Origin: an uncultured Collinsella sp.
GTDB lineage: Bacteria; Actinomycetota; Coriobacteriia; Coriobacteriales; Coriobacteriaceae
DNA: 64,000 nt
Assembly (NCBI GenBank): GCA_937982065.1
Contig: CALJMO010000047.1
Coordinates: 66,540 to 130,539 of the forward strand
Direction of reading: 5' to 3'
Position 1 is the first letter of the stretch. Every line of letters begins with the position of its first letter. The notes beneath the pieces are model-generated. The model was not told where the DNA came from. It did no database searches and saw nothing but the letters and a program-made list of their open reading frames with translations. Positions 48,771 through 58,278 of this stretch are shown here, piece by piece. The translations under genes were made by a program, and so were the position numbers.

Positions 48771-50246
48771 CTATTTCTTATTACGCATCTGCGCTTCCAT
48801 CTGGCGCAGCAGGTCCATATCGGACTTGGGGCCGCCCGTTCCCAGGCCGCCCATGCCGCCCAGACCCATGGCATCCAGACCGGGAATATTGGGCATGCGC
48901 ATCTTTTTGCCCTTCTTACCCTTTTTGCCCTTCTTGCCGCCGGTCTGCGCCTGATTGGCCATCGTGCGCATGCGGCCCATCATCTTGTTCATCTCGCCCC
49001 ACTGCTTCATAAGGCTGTTGACCTCGGTGGGAGTCACGCCGGCGCCCTTGGCGATACGGGCGCGACGCTGGCCGTTGATAATAGAGGGACGCAGACGCTC
49101 CTCCTTGGTCATCGACATGATGATGGCCTCGTTCTTGTCGAAGATGCCCTCATCCAGGTTGCCGCCCATCTGGTTGAGCGCACGCTGACCACCGGGGAGC
49201 ATGCCCAGGATGCCCTTCATGCCGCCCATCTTCTTGACAGCCTTCATCTGGTCGAGCATATCGTTCATGGTAAAGCCTTCGCGCAGCATGCGCTCGGCGG
49301 CCTCGAGCTGCTCGGCATCGGCGGCCTCCTGGGCCTTCTCGATGATGCCGACAACATCGCCCATGCCCAAGATTCGCTTGGCCATGCGGTCGGGGTAGAA
49401 CGGCTCCAGCGAATCGGGCTTCTCGCCCATGCTCACGAACTTGATAGGCTTGCCGGTCACCTGACGCACGGAAAGCGCGCCGCCGCCACGGGCATCGCCG
49501 TCGAGCTTGGAGATGATCACGCCGTCAAAGTCGGTACGCTCGGCGAAGGTCGAGACTACGTTGACGATATCCTGGCCGGTCATGGCATCGACGACCATTA
49601 GCACCTGATCGGGCTTGACGGCCTTCTTGATGTCCACGGCCTCCTGCATCATCTGCTCGTCGATCTGCAGACGGCCGGCGGTATCGACGATGACCACGTC
49701 ACGCAGGTGGTCAACGGCCTCTTGGATGGCGCCCTTGGCGATATCGACCGGGTGCTCGCCGTCACCGCGGAAGACTGGCACGCCGATCTCGCCACCAAGC
49801 GTGGCCAGCTGGTCGGCAGCGGCGGGACGGTAGACGTCGCACGCGGCGAGCAGCGGCGAGCGGCCCTGCTTCTTGAGCAGGTAGGCCAGCTTTACAGCTG
49901 CCGTGGTTTTACCGGAGCCCTGAAGGCCCACGAGCATGATGACATTGGGAATGCGGTTGCTAAAGACGAGCTTGCTCTCGGTGGAGCCGAGCATCTCGGT
50001 GAGCTCGTCGAGCACGATCTTGACGACGTTTTGCGCCGGCGACAGCGACTCCATGACCTCGGCGGTCATGCAGCGCTCCTTGGTCTTGGCGACGAACTCC
50101 TTGACGACCTTGAAGTTGACGTCGGCCTCGAGCAGCGCCATGCGAATGTCGCGCATGGCAGAAGTAATATCGGCCTCGGTCAGCTTACCCTTGCCACGCA
50201 GGCGGTCAAATGTGTCGTTGAGGCGATCGCTCAGAGAATCAAACAC
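48771..50246 (-). CDS. ffh: Signal recognition particle protein Ffh
   Basis: This SRP GTPase binds signal sequences with 4.5S/6S RNA and targets proteins to FtsY at the membrane. It is 491 residues. The N domain is at the start. The G domain has LVGLQGSGKTTAAVKLA, DVYRPAAADQL, VIVDTAGRLQID and ISKLDGDARGGGALS. The Met-rich M domain (GFTMNDMLDQMKAVKKMGGM onward) follows. The end carries a Lys/Gly-rich repeat and a Gly/Met-rich tail. The start is GTG at 50246 with AAGGAG upstream. It ends the rnc-smc-ftsY-ffh run. Confidence 0.96.
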   Translation of the reverse strand: MFDSLSDRLNDTFDRLRGKGKLTEADITSAMRDIRMALLEADVNFKVVKEFVAKTKERCMTAEVMESLSPAQNVVKIVLDELTEMLGSTESKLVFSNRIPNVIMLVGLQGSGKTTAAVKLAYLLKKQGRSPLLAACDVYRPAAADQLATLGGEIGVPVFRGDGEHPVDIAKGAIQEAVDHLRDVVIVDTAGRLQIDEQMMQEAVDIKKAVKPDQVLMVVDAMTGQDIVNVVSTFAERTDFDGVIISKLDGDARGGGALSVRQVTGKPIKFVSMGEKPDSLEPFYPDRMAKRILGMGDVVGIIEKAQEAADAEQLEAAERMLREGFTMNDMLDQMKAVKKMGGMKGILGMLPGGQRALNQMGGNLDEGIFDKNEAIIMSMTKEERLRPSIINGQRRARIAKGAGVTPTEVNSLMKQWGEMNKMMGRMRTMANQAQTGGKKGKKGKKGKKMRMPNIPGLDAMGLGGMGGLGTGGPKSDMDLLRQMEAQMRNKK

Positions 50247-50256
50247 TAGTCACTCC

Positions 50257-51174
50257 TTAGTTGGACTCGCCCACCAGGGCGCGGCAGAAATCTTTGGCAT
50301 TGAACTCCTGCAGGTCATCAACCTGCTCGCCCACGCCCACGCGCAGGATCGGGAGCTTGAGCTTCTCGGCCACAGCCATGGCGATGCCGCCCTTAGCCGT
50401 GCCGTCGAGCTTAGTCATGATAATACCGTCCAGGCCCAGCGCCTCGTTAAACTCGAGCGCCTGGTTCAGACCGTTTTGGCCTGTTGCGGCATCGATTACG
50501 AGGACGACCGAGACGGGCATGGGGCCGGCGGCCATATTGGCGGCGCGCTTACGCGTCACGTTGACCACCTTGGCAAGCTCGCGCATGAGCTCGGGGCTCG
50601 TGTGCAGACGACCGGCGGTGTCGATAAGTACCAGGTCGCTGCCGCGCTTGTCGGCCTCGTCGAGCACGTCGTAGCAAACGCTCGCCGGATCGGAGCCGCG
50701 GTCGCGCTTGATGACGGGGACACCGGCGCGCTGGCCCCACACATCGAGCTGCTCAATGGCGGCGGCGCGGAAGGTGTCGGCTGAGCCGATCACGACGTTC
50801 TTGCCGCGGGCAGACATGGCGCTCGCGATCTTGCCGACCGTCGTGGTCTTGCCGGCACCGTTAATGCCCACAAACAGCACGCAACTCGGCGTGTCGGCGA
50901 ACGGATCGCGCTCGACGGGCACAAAATGCTGCTCGAGCTGCTCGGCCAGGGCGCGACGGAGCTGCGGGGCGGTCTTAAGGTTCTTCTTGGCCGCGGCATC
51001 GCGCAGGTCATCGGACACCTGGATCGCGACCTCGGCACCCATGTCACCCATGACGAGGGTGTCCTCTAGGTCCTCCCAAAAATCCTCGTCGACCTCGCCG
51101 CCAAAGTAAAAGACCTCGTTGAGGGCCTCGCGGCTGCGCTCAAGTCCGCGCGAGAGAGCATCGAAGAATCCCAT
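50257..51174 (-). CDS. ftsY: Signal recognition particle receptor FtsY
   Basis: This is the membrane-associated GTPase receptor for SRP. It is 305 residues and lacks the long acidic N-terminal domain of E. coli FtsY, beginning with a short amphipathic stretch (MGFFDALSRGLERSREALNE). The NG domain shows FVGINGAGKTTTVGKIA, DTFRAAAIEQL, LIDTAGRLHTS and MTKLDGTAKGGIAMAV. Its ATG overlaps the smc stop by one base, and it ends 10 nt before ffh. Confidence 0.95.
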   Translation of the reverse strand: MGFFDALSRGLERSREALNEVFYFGGEVDEDFWEDLEDTLVMGDMGAEVAIQVSDDLRDAAAKKNLKTAPQLRRALAEQLEQHFVPVERDPFADTPSCVLFVGINGAGKTTTVGKIASAMSARGKNVVIGSADTFRAAAIEQLDVWGQRAGVPVIKRDRGSDPASVCYDVLDEADKRGSDLVLIDTAGRLHTSPELMRELAKVVNVTRKRAANMAAGPMPVSVVLVIDAATGQNGLNQALEFNEALGLDGIIMTKLDGTAKGGIAMAVAEKLKLPILRVGVGEQVDDLQEFNAKDFCRALVGESN

Positions 51175-54100
51175 TATGCATTCACGACCTTTCCGGTTTC
51201 GCGATCGAGTTTTTGCGAGACGACGCGACTGACGCCGTCGGCTTGCATCGAGACGCCGTAGAGGACGTCAGCGTCCTCCATAGTACGGCGCTGATGCGAG
51301 ATAACCAAGAGCTGCGTATCGGAACGCAACACGTCGAGTGCGCCGATGAGCTTGGACAGGTTGGCGTCATCGAGCGCCGCCTCGACCTCGTCCAGCACAT
51401 AGAACGGCACCGTACGCGTGCGATAGACAGCAAAGAGCAAGGCGAGCGCCGTCAGGCTCTTCTCGCCGCCCGACATGAGCATCATCTTGGTGATGCGCTT
51501 GCCACGCGGCTGCGCCACGACCTCGATGCCCGTCTCGGCCGGATGCTCAGGGTCGGTCATCTCCAGATGCGCCTGACCGCCCGGGAACAGCATGGCGAAG
51601 ATCTCGCGGAAGTTCGCATCGACCTTCTCGAAGGTCACCAGGAAGGCCTTGCGCATCTTACGGTCGATGGCCACGGTGATCTTGGTGAGCGCCTTGCGCG
51701 CGCTCTCCAGATCGGCCAGCTGCTCCTCGATGTAATCGGCGCGGCGCTTGAGCTGCTCGTACTCCTCCATGGCAACCTGGTTCACAGGGCCCAGGTTGTT
51801 GATCTGGCGCACGAGCTGGTTGAGCTCACGCTCGGCAGCGTCACGGTCGGTGGGCGCAGGAAGCATGAGCGCCTCCTCGAGCACCGTGGTGCCATCGGCG
51901 GTAATGGCCTTGATAGCCGCCTCTACCTGCACCTCAAGCTTGCCGCGAGCGACCTTGAACTCGTTTTGCGTCGCGGTGGCGGCATCGACCCGCTCCTTGG
52001 CGCGGGAGACCTCGGCCTTGGCGTCCTCAATGGTCTTCTTAAGCGAGGCCGAGTCAGCCTCCTCGAGCGAAGCCTGGTCACGCAGACGCGAGGCCCAATC
52101 CGACGCGCGCTCCAGCAGGGCCGAATAGCGCTCGTGCATGGGATCGACGCGCAGGCGCAGCAATTCGAGCGAGCGCGAGGCCTGGCGTGTTCCGCGGATA
52201 CGGCGGTCGATGCCCTCCAGGCGATGCTCCAGATCGGGCACACGGCCCTTCAGCGAACGCAGGCGCTCGCTCGTCTGGGCCAGGCGCACCTTGGCATCGG
52301 CGAGCTTGCCGGCAGCCTCGGAATCGTCACGGCGCACGCGATCGAGTTCGTCGTTGGCTTCGGCAATCTGGAGACCCAGGTCGCTTGTCTGCGCACGGGC
52401 CTCGTCGCGCGAACGGGTGAGCTCGTCAACGCGCGGACGCGCAGCGCGAACGGCCTCGGCGGCCTGCTCGCGGCGCTTGGAGATACGCACGCGCTCGACC
52501 TCGGCATTGTTGGCGCTTTGCTCCAGGCGGCCGATCTCGGAAAGCAGCGAGCGGCGCTCGCCCTCAAGACGGGCAATCTCGCCGGCGGCATCGCCCTCGG
52601 CGGCACGCGCCTCCTCGACGGCCGCATTGACCTCGACGACCTGATCCGACACATGCTCAAACACGGCAGCCAGATCGGGCTCCAGACCCTCTAACTCGCG
52701 AATACGACGCTTGCGCTCCAGGGCACCCGAGGCCTCGCCGGCATCGAGTCCAACGCGCACCAGGCCGCCACAGCTCACGCGGGCGCCATCGGGAGTCACA
52801 TAGGTCACACCGTCAACGACTGGTGCCGCCAGCGCGGCAGCCAAGTCATCGACCACGTAATAGCCGCCAAGCAGGGCCTCGACAACCGGGCCATAACCGG
52901 AACGCACGGACAGACGATCGACCAAACGCGAACCGGCAGCGCCCTTAGCAGCAGCACCGCCGCTCACGCCGCGCGCCATCAGCAGCGCCTCACCTGAGGC
53001 CTTCTTTTGGTCCAGAGCCGCACGGCCGGCACGCTCAAGCGTGGCGGCGTCATCAAACAGCAGGGCATCGATATCGCCGGCAAGCAGCTGCTCGACCAGA
53101 CCCTCGAGCTCACGAGGGGCCTCGAGCACATCGCCCAGACGACCCGAGACATCATCGCCCAACGCGCCCATCAGACGGCTCACAAGCGGCGAGCTGTCAG
53201 CCATGCGGGCATCGAGCTTCTTTTGGCTCGCGAGCTCAGAGCGAACCTCGGACAGTTTATTGCGCGCCTCGCTCTCGCGATTACGCAGGTCCTTCAACGC
53301 CGCACGGGCGACCTCGGTGGCCTCACGCGCATCGACCTGGGCTTGGCGAGCCTGATCGAGCGCACCTTCGAGCTCCTCAGCGCGGTCGCGACGGCTCTCG
53401 AGCGAGGCCGTGACCTCCTCGAGCTGCTCGTCGATCTGCTCCAGGCGCGAGGCGTACATGTTGTCCTCGACCTCGGCGTTGCTCAGCGAGTCCTTCACCT
53501 TGGCAAGCTCGAGCGCGGCGTTATCGGCCGCACGCTGCACATCGCGCTGCTCGCGCGTAAGCTGCGAAATCTGATTGTCGAGCGCAACGCGACGCTCGTG
53601 GAGCTGGGCGGCGGCAGGAGCAGCGGCGTCAACGTCGTCCTGGGCCTGCATGTGCGCACCGGTAACTTCCTCAAGCTGGGCACGCGCATCCTCGAGCTCC
53701 TCGACCACGCGACGACGCTGATGTTCGGAGCTCGAAATCTGGCCGCGCATGTCGGACAGGCGCGACACCATGTTGTGGCCTTTTTCCTCGAGCAGGCGCA
53801 TATCGGAGTTAATGCGGCCGACCACGTCTTGCATATGGCGGCGCTGCTCGCCCAGATCGCCCACAAAAAGGCCCTTTTCCTCGAGCATGACCTGGAGCTT
53901 CTCGAGCTCGCGCTCCTTTTCGCCCAGGCGGTACTGCGCAAGCTCAAGCTCGGCAGCGCCCTCCTTGGAGCGGCTCTCCAGGTCGTTCCACTGCGACTGC
54001 AGCGAACGGAGCTCGTCGACGGCCAGCATCTGCGTAAGCTCGTTCGCGCGCGAGGACAGCTCTTTGTACTTGCGCGCGCGATCGACCTGACGCTCCAGCG

Positions 54101-54710
54101 GCCGCAGCTGACGGGCGATCTCCTTATTGATGTCGCGGGCACGGGTCAGGTGCTCGTCCATCGATTTAATCTTTTTGAGCGCACGTTCCTTGCGGCGCTT
54201 GTGCTTGGAGATGCCGGCAGCCTCCTCGATCAGGGCGCGGCGCTCCTCGGGGCGGCTCTGCAAAATGGCGTCGAGCTTGCCCTGGCTGATGATGGAATGC
54301 GTATCCTTGCCCAGGCCCGAATCGTGCAGGATGTCCTGAATGTCCATCAGGCGGCACGGGCTCGAGTTGATGAGGTACTCGCTTTCGCCCGAGCGATACA
54401 TACGACGGGTGATGGCGACCTCGTCAAAGTCGACGGGCAGCATATGGTCCGAGTTATCGAGCACCAGCGTGACCTCGGCGACACCCACCGGCTTGCGCGC
54501 CGACGAGCCCGAGAAGATGACGTCCTCCATGGCCTGGCCGCGCAGCTGCTTGGCACTCTGCTCGCCCAGGACCCACAGAATCGAGTCGGAGATGTTCGAT
54601 TTTCCCGAGCCGTTGGGACCGACGATGACGGTCAGGCCCGGCTCAAATGACATATGGGCACGGTCGGCAAACGACTTGAACCCTTTGAGCGTGAGGGACT
54701 TGAGATACAC
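51174..54710 (-). CDS. smc: Chromosome segregation protein SMC
   Basis: This is the large condensin ATPase that organises and segregates the chromosome. It is 1178 residues. Walker A is VGPNGSGKSNISDSI near residue 32, followed by two long coiled-coil arms rich in Glu/Arg/Ala. The hinge lies around 510-680 (GRLGDVLEAPRELEGLVEQL to YVTPDGARVSCGGLVRVGLD). The C-terminal head has LMSGGEKSLTALALLFAVY (signature) and FYVLDEVEAALDDANL (Walker B). The start is GTG at 54710 with GAGGAA upstream. ScpA/ScpB partners are not in the window. Confidence 0.96.
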   Translation of the reverse strand: MYLKSLTLKGFKSFADRAHMSFEPGLTVIVGPNGSGKSNISDSILWVLGEQSAKQLRGQAMEDVIFSGSSARKPVGVAEVTLVLDNSDHMLPVDFDEVAITRRMYRSGESEYLINSSPCRLMDIQDILHDSGLGKDTHSIISQGKLDAILQSRPEERRALIEEAAGISKHKRRKERALKKIKSMDEHLTRARDINKEIARQLRPLERQVDRARKYKELSSRANELTQMLAVDELRSLQSQWNDLESRSKEGAAELELAQYRLGEKERELEKLQVMLEEKGLFVGDLGEQRRHMQDVVGRINSDMRLLEEKGHNMVSRLSDMRGQISSSEHQRRRVVEELEDARAQLEEVTGAHMQAQDDVDAAAPAAAQLHERRVALDNQISQLTREQRDVQRAADNAALELAKVKDSLSNAEVEDNMYASRLEQIDEQLEEVTASLESRRDRAEELEGALDQARQAQVDAREATEVARAALKDLRNRESEARNKLSEVRSELASQKKLDARMADSSPLVSRLMGALGDDVSGRLGDVLEAPRELEGLVEQLLAGDIDALLFDDAATLERAGRAALDQKKASGEALLMARGVSGGAAAKGAAGSRLVDRLSVRSGYGPVVEALLGGYYVVDDLAAALAAPVVDGVTYVTPDGARVSCGGLVRVGLDAGEASGALERKRRIRELEGLEPDLAAVFEHVSDQVVEVNAAVEEARAAEGDAAGEIARLEGERRSLLSEIGRLEQSANNAEVERVRISKRREQAAEAVRAARPRVDELTRSRDEARAQTSDLGLQIAEANDELDRVRRDDSEAAGKLADAKVRLAQTSERLRSLKGRVPDLEHRLEGIDRRIRGTRQASRSLELLRLRVDPMHERYSALLERASDWASRLRDQASLEEADSASLKKTIEDAKAEVSRAKERVDAATATQNEFKVARGKLEVQVEAAIKAITADGTTVLEEALMLPAPTDRDAAERELNQLVRQINNLGPVNQVAMEEYEQLKRRADYIEEQLADLESARKALTKITVAIDRKMRKAFLVTFEKVDANFREIFAMLFPGGQAHLEMTDPEHPAETGIEVVAQPRGKRITKMMLMSGGEKSLTALALLFAVYRTRTVPFYVLDEVEAALDDANLSKLIGALDVLRSDTQLLVISHQRRTMEDADVLYGVSMQADGVSRVVSQKLDRETGKVVNA

Positions 54711-54720
54711 GGTTCCTCGC

Positions 54721-55446
54721 TTAAACAGGCTTCTTGTTGAGAATCACGCCGTTGGTGGTGTAGCCCATGCGGTCGAGTGCCTCGAGCGCAGCGGCTCCCT
54801 CGGCCTCCTTCTTGGAGGAACCGGTGCCGCGGCCCTGGCGAATACCGTCGATGAGAACCACAGCGGTAAAGGTGGGCGCATGCGCGGGGCCCTCGGAGCC
54901 GACCAGCTTATACGCGGGAGGCTCGTGGCCATCTGCCTGCACGCACTCCTGCAAGAACGACTTGGGGTTCGCGGGGTGCTCAGCACGCTCGGTGGCCAGG
55001 TGCGGCTTAAGCGTACGGTGGATGAACTCCGCTGCCGCATCCCAGCCGGCATCCAGGTACAGCGCACCCACGAGCGACTCGTATACGTTCTCGAGCGCCG
55101 AGTGCAGGCCGCGCGCGCCGGTACCGGTCTCGGAAGCACCAAAGATGATGATGTCGTCGATACCCAGCTCGTGCGATACCTCGGACAGTGTGGCGCCCGA
55201 GACAAGGGACACCTTCAGGCGCGTGAGCTTGCCCTCGTCAAACTCGGGATAGGACTCAAAGAGCGAACGGGCCACCACGGCGCCCAAAATGGAATCGCCC
55301 AAAAACTCAAGGCGCTCATAGCTGGCAGAGACCGGCTGACCCTCGACGGCCGAGGGATGTGTGAGCGCCGCGCGCAGCAGTACCTTGTTATTGAACTCAT
55401 GGCCCAGGATCTCCTGGGCGCGCGTGAGTCGTTCAGACAAAGCCAA
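54721..55446 (-). CDS. rnc: Ribonuclease III
   Basis: This double-stranded RNA endonuclease matures rRNA and processes structured RNAs. It is 241 residues. The signature catalytic helix is ERLEFLGDSILGAVV, and the second metal site is ENVYESLVGALYLDAGW. The dsRNA-binding domain covers about 160-230 (NPKSFLQECVQADGHEPPAY, GTGSSKKEAEGAAALEAL). The start is TTG at 55446 with GGAGG 8 nt upstream, 3 nt after acpP. The acpP-rnc-smc-ftsY-ffh order is widely conserved in Gram-positive bacteria. Confidence 0.95.
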   Translation of the reverse strand: MALSERLTRAQEILGHEFNNKVLLRAALTHPSAVEGQPVSASYERLEFLGDSILGAVVARSLFESYPEFDEGKLTRLKVSLVSGATLSEVSHELGIDDIIIFGASETGTGARGLHSALENVYESLVGALYLDAGWDAAAEFIHRTLKPHLATERAEHPANPKSFLQECVQADGHEPPAYKLVGSEGPAHAPTFTAVVLIDGIRQGRGTGSSKKEAEGAAALEALDRMGYTTNGVILNKKPV

Positions 55447-55449
55447 GAC

Positions 55450-55692
55450 TTAGGCCTCCTTGGCGTTTTCGATCGCGTCGACGGCGTCGGCGACAGAGTT
55501 GAGCGACAGCAGGGTCTCGTCATCGATCTCGAGGTCGAACTCGTCCTCGATGGCCGTCACCAGCTGCAGACGCTCGAGCGAATCGGCATCGAGATCGTCA
55601 AAAGTGGTCTCGTCGCTAATGTCGGCGACATCGACGCCGAGCACGTCAGCGGCGACTTCGGCGATCTTATCGAAGATTTCGGAGCGGTCCAT
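55450..55692 (-). CDS. acpP: Acyl carrier protein
   Basis: This 80-residue acidic protein carries growing fatty acyl chains on a 4'-phosphopantetheine arm. The attachment serine is in DADSLERLQL, near residue 40. GAGAGGAAG precedes the ATG. It lies between plsX and rnc. A perfect hairpin is found in the 5' leader at 55735-55766. Confidence 0.95.
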   Translation of the reverse strand: MDRSEIFDKIAEVAADVLGVDVADISDETTFDDLDADSLERLQLVTAIEDEFDLEIDDETLLSLNSVADAVDAIENAKEA

Positions 55693-55734
55693 AGCGCTTC
55701 CTCTCGTATGTCATGGAACACAACACAACACGGC

Positions 55735-55766
55735 AATCGGAGCCGCGTTGCAATACGGCTCCGATT
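55735..55766. repeat. Perfect 11-bp inverted repeat upstream of acpP
   Basis: AATCGGAGCCG and CGGCTCCGATT are separated by 10 bp in the 114-bp plsX-acpP gap. There is no T-run, so it may be an operator or an mRNA structure in the acpP leader and is not an obvious terminator. Confidence 0.55.
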
Positions 55767-55806
55767 CTACCCCACACGGTACAGGTTGAGCCACGTAACG
55801 AGGCTC

Positions 55807-56826
55807 TTATAAAACGATACCGTCCATGGAATTGGCAACGTCCTGGACAAGCCCGGCGCGCACGGCCTGGGCCGCGGCAAGCGTACCGTTCTTGACGGCC
55901 TCGACCGACGTGGCACCGTGGCCGATCAACACGACGCCGCGCAGGCCCAGCAGGATCGCGCCGCCCTTGGCATCGCCCGAAAGCTTGGCCTTAATCTCGC
56001 GCATCTGCTTTTTGATGAGCAGCGCGGCAATCTTCGTGCCGAGCGAAGACATAAAGGCACCCTTAAGCTCCTGCAGCAAAAACTTGGCAGCGCCCTCGGT
56101 GGCCTTGAGCGCGATGTTGCCCGACATGCCATCGGCGACCACGACGTCAAAATTGCCCGACGTAAGATCGGTACCCTCGCAGTTGCCCACAAAGCCGGGA
56201 ACCGCTGCCTTCATGGCCGGGAAGCACGACTTGGTAAAGATGGAGCCCTTCTCGTCCTCGGTGCCATTGGCAAGCAGACCCACGCGAGGATGCTCAATAC
56301 CCAAAACCACACGGGCATAGGCAGAGCCCATCTGGGCGAAGCGCACCATATCGTCCACCGTGACATCGGGATTGGCGCCCATATCGCACAGCACCGTCAG
56401 GCCGCCGGCGCGATTGGGCAGTGCGTTGGTCAGGCACGGACGGACCGGCTGCTTCTTGCCCTCTGCCAAATACCTAAACGGTGTGACGTAGGCCGTGGCG
56501 GCAGCGGTCATGGCACCGGTCGAGCCGGCCGAGAAAAACGCGTCCGCATTGCCCTTCTTGATGGCACGGCACGCAAGCACGATCGAGGACTTGCGCTTGG
56601 TCATCACGGCGCGAATGGGATCGTCCTCCATGCTGATGACGTCGGGGGCCTCCAGGGCCTCCACGCGGGCATGCGCCGCGGCAAAGGGGTTGACGATTTC
56701 GGCGGGACCGACGGCCAAGACCTCGATCTCGGGATCTGCCGCAAGCGCGGCCTCGATACCATCGAGAACAACCTGGGGCTTCTCGTCTCCGCCCACAACG
56801 TCAACACAAACGCGAACGTTACTCAT
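55807..56826 (-). CDS. plsX: Phosphate acyltransferase PlsX
   Basis: This enzyme makes acyl-phosphate from acyl-ACP for phospholipid synthesis. It is 339 residues. CVDVVGGDEKPQVVLDGIE is the N-terminal block. SAGSTGAMTAAATAYV, ALPNRAGGLTVLCDMGANPD and VGLLANGTEDEKG are conserved. GFVGNCEGTDLTSGNFDVVV and ADGMSGNIALKATEG mark the active-site region. It lies between rpmF and acpP, the usual order, with an attenuator-like terminator 5' of it. Confidence 0.95.
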   Translation of the reverse strand: MSNVRVCVDVVGGDEKPQVVLDGIEAALAADPEIEVLAVGPAEIVNPFAAAHARVEALEAPDVISMEDDPIRAVMTKRKSSIVLACRAIKKGNADAFFSAGSTGAMTAAATAYVTPFRYLAEGKKQPVRPCLTNALPNRAGGLTVLCDMGANPDVTVDDMVRFAQMGSAYARVVLGIEHPRVGLLANGTEDEKGSIFTKSCFPAMKAAVPGFVGNCEGTDLTSGNFDVVVADGMSGNIALKATEGAAKFLLQELKGAFMSSLGTKIAALLIKKQMREIKAKLSGDAKGGAILLGLRGVVLIGHGATSVEAVKNGTLAAAQAVRAGLVQDVANSMDGIVL

Positions 56827-56843
56827 TTCATATGCTCCTTATA

Positions 56844-56874
56844 CAAAAATGGCCGACTCATTGAGCCGGCCATT
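56844..56874 (-). terminator. Terminator/attenuator between rpmF and plsX
   Basis: On the minus strand AATGGCCGGCTC faces GAGTCGGCCATT and is followed by TTTGTA. It ends 18 bp before the plsX ATG and would lower plsX expression relative to rpmF. Confidence 0.75.
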
Positions 56875-56914
56875 GTGGTTCCAGTTGGAACGGCATCGCA
56901 TCCAGAGTATACAG

Positions 56915-57094
56915 TTACTCGGTAACGATAACCTCGCGGTCCTTGTAGAAACCGCAGCTGGGGCACACGTGGTGCGGGAGCTTAACAGCGCCGCAACGGG
57001 GGCACGTGGACTGAGCCGCAGCCGAGATCTTCATGTTGGCGGAACGACGGGTATGGGTGCGGATACGACCCTGCTTTTGTTTAGGTACGGGCAT
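56915..57094 (-). CDS. rpmF: 50S ribosomal protein L32
   Basis: This is a 59-residue ribosomal protein beginning MPVPKQKQGRIRTHTRRSAN. A zinc ribbon is formed by Cys31, Cys34, Cys44 and Cys47 (CPRC and CPSC), so this is the zinc-containing form of L32 (C+). It lies between the DUF177 gene and plsX, the classic position. A ribosome-binding GAAGGTC precedes the ATG. Confidence 0.95.
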   Translation of the reverse strand: MPVPKQKQGRIRTHTRRSANMKISAAAQSTCPRCGAVKLPHHVCPSCGFYKDREVIVTE

Positions 57095-57158
57095 AGTGAC
57101 CTTCCTTATGAACTATCCAGTGTGGCGATTACGCGCAAGTAGCGATACTACCACAGTT

Positions 57159-57713
57159 TTACTCGTCAAGCTTGAGATTCTTCAATGCTGCAAATGGATT
57201 TTCCGTGGCAGCGGCCCATTCGGCCTCTGCCTGGGCGGCGCAATCGCATTGCTCGACGTTGAGATTGATGCCGCAGGTGGGGCAAAGGCCGCGGCAATCG
57301 GGCTTGCACAGGACAACGAACGGCGTGTCCATGACGACCGCGTCGTTGATGGGCTCACCCAGATCGACGATGCGATCCTCGCCCAGCAACTCGTAGCCGT
57401 CTTCGTAGGCCTCGGGGTCCTCGGGCTCCTCAAAGAGGTAGAACTCCTCGATCTCGCCTGCGATATCAAACGAGGCGGGCTCTAGGCAGCGATCGCACTC
57501 GCCGGTGGCGTGGGCGCGGACCATGCCCGAGAGCAGAACGCCGGTACCGGCGTTGGTAAAGACAACGTCGTAGGCAATGCCGTCCTGCAGCTGGTACTCC
57601 TTCTCGCCAACCGTGAAGGCGGCGACATCGACCTTGCCGGTCAGCGGATAAGAGTCTCCGGGAAACTCGAGTTGCTCGGAAAGATCGACGGTTACGCTCG
57701 GGAACTCAGCCAT
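57159..57713 (-). CDS. DUF177/YceD family protein
   Basis: This 184-residue protein belongs to the YceD/DUF177 family, linked in plants and bacteria to 23S rRNA accumulation and always near rpmF. It has four Cys pairs or singles: CDRCLEP in the middle and CKPDCRGLCPTCG plus CDC near the end, likely metal-binding. The ATG overlaps the stop of the upstream gene (TAATG). The real start is 57713; the longer frame is not supported. Confidence 0.88.
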   Translation of the reverse strand: MAEFPSVTVDLSEQLEFPGDSYPLTGKVDVAAFTVGEKEYQLQDGIAYDVVFTNAGTGVLLSGMVRAHATGECDRCLEPASFDIAGEIEEFYLFEEPEDPEAYEDGYELLGEDRIVDLGEPINDAVVMDTPFVVLCKPDCRGLCPTCGINLNVEQCDCAAQAEAEWAAATENPFAALKNLKLDE

Positions 57714-58210
57714 TACCACTGACCGTTCTGCTGGGCGGCACCCTCGTTGAGCTGCTGACGGCAACGGGTGACGGTGCCGGTCAGGCTCTTAAGGTTCTCC
57801 TCAAGGTGCGTAAAGACCTGCTCTGCGTAATCCTCGGCGGCATAACGCGTCTCGCGCTCGTACTGCTGGGCACGGTCGCGAATGTCGTCGGCCTGCTGCT
57901 GGGCTAGGCGAACGATCTCCTGCTCACCGGCAATGGTGAGGGCCTGCTGCTGAGCGTCGGCAATGATGGAATCGGCCTGAGCGGCGGCGGAAGCCATAAG
58001 CTCCTCACGCTCTTTGAGGATACGGCGGGACTTCTGCCACTCCTCGGGATAGCTCATGCGGATCTCATCGAGGATGTTAAAGAAGACGTCGGCGTCGATA
58101 ACCTTCATCTGGGCGTTCTTGCCGAACGGCGTCTTAGCCTCTTCGATGAGCCCCTCGAGCTCGTCGACAAGACTCACGATCCTGTCGCCAGGAAAATTCT
58201 CGCCCGGCAT
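57713..58210 (-). CDS. DivIVA/SepIVA-like coiled-coil protein
   Basis: This 165-residue protein is mostly helical. The start (RIVSLVDELEGLIEEAKTPF, KVIDADVFFNILDEIR) resembles the N-terminal lipid/partner-binding segment of DivIVA-like proteins. A coiled coil covers about 65-150 (Glu/Gln/Ala-rich). In mycobacteria the gene between coaD and the DUF177 gene is sepIVA, a cell-division/polar growth factor; position and build match here. AAAGGAG precedes the ATG at 58210. Function is inferred from context. Confidence 0.72.
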   Translation of the reverse strand: MPGENFPGDRIVSLVDELEGLIEEAKTPFGKNAQMKVIDADVFFNILDEIRMSYPEEWQKSRRILKEREELMASAAAQADSIIADAQQQALTIAGEQEIVRLAQQQADDIRDRAQQYERETRYAAEDYAEQVFTHLEENLKSLTGTVTRCRQQLNEGAAQQNGQW

Positions 58211-58278
58211 CCGGTCTCCTTTCATAGGTAACATATCATCGAGTTAGTTTACCACATGCCACCAGGCAATAAAAAATG

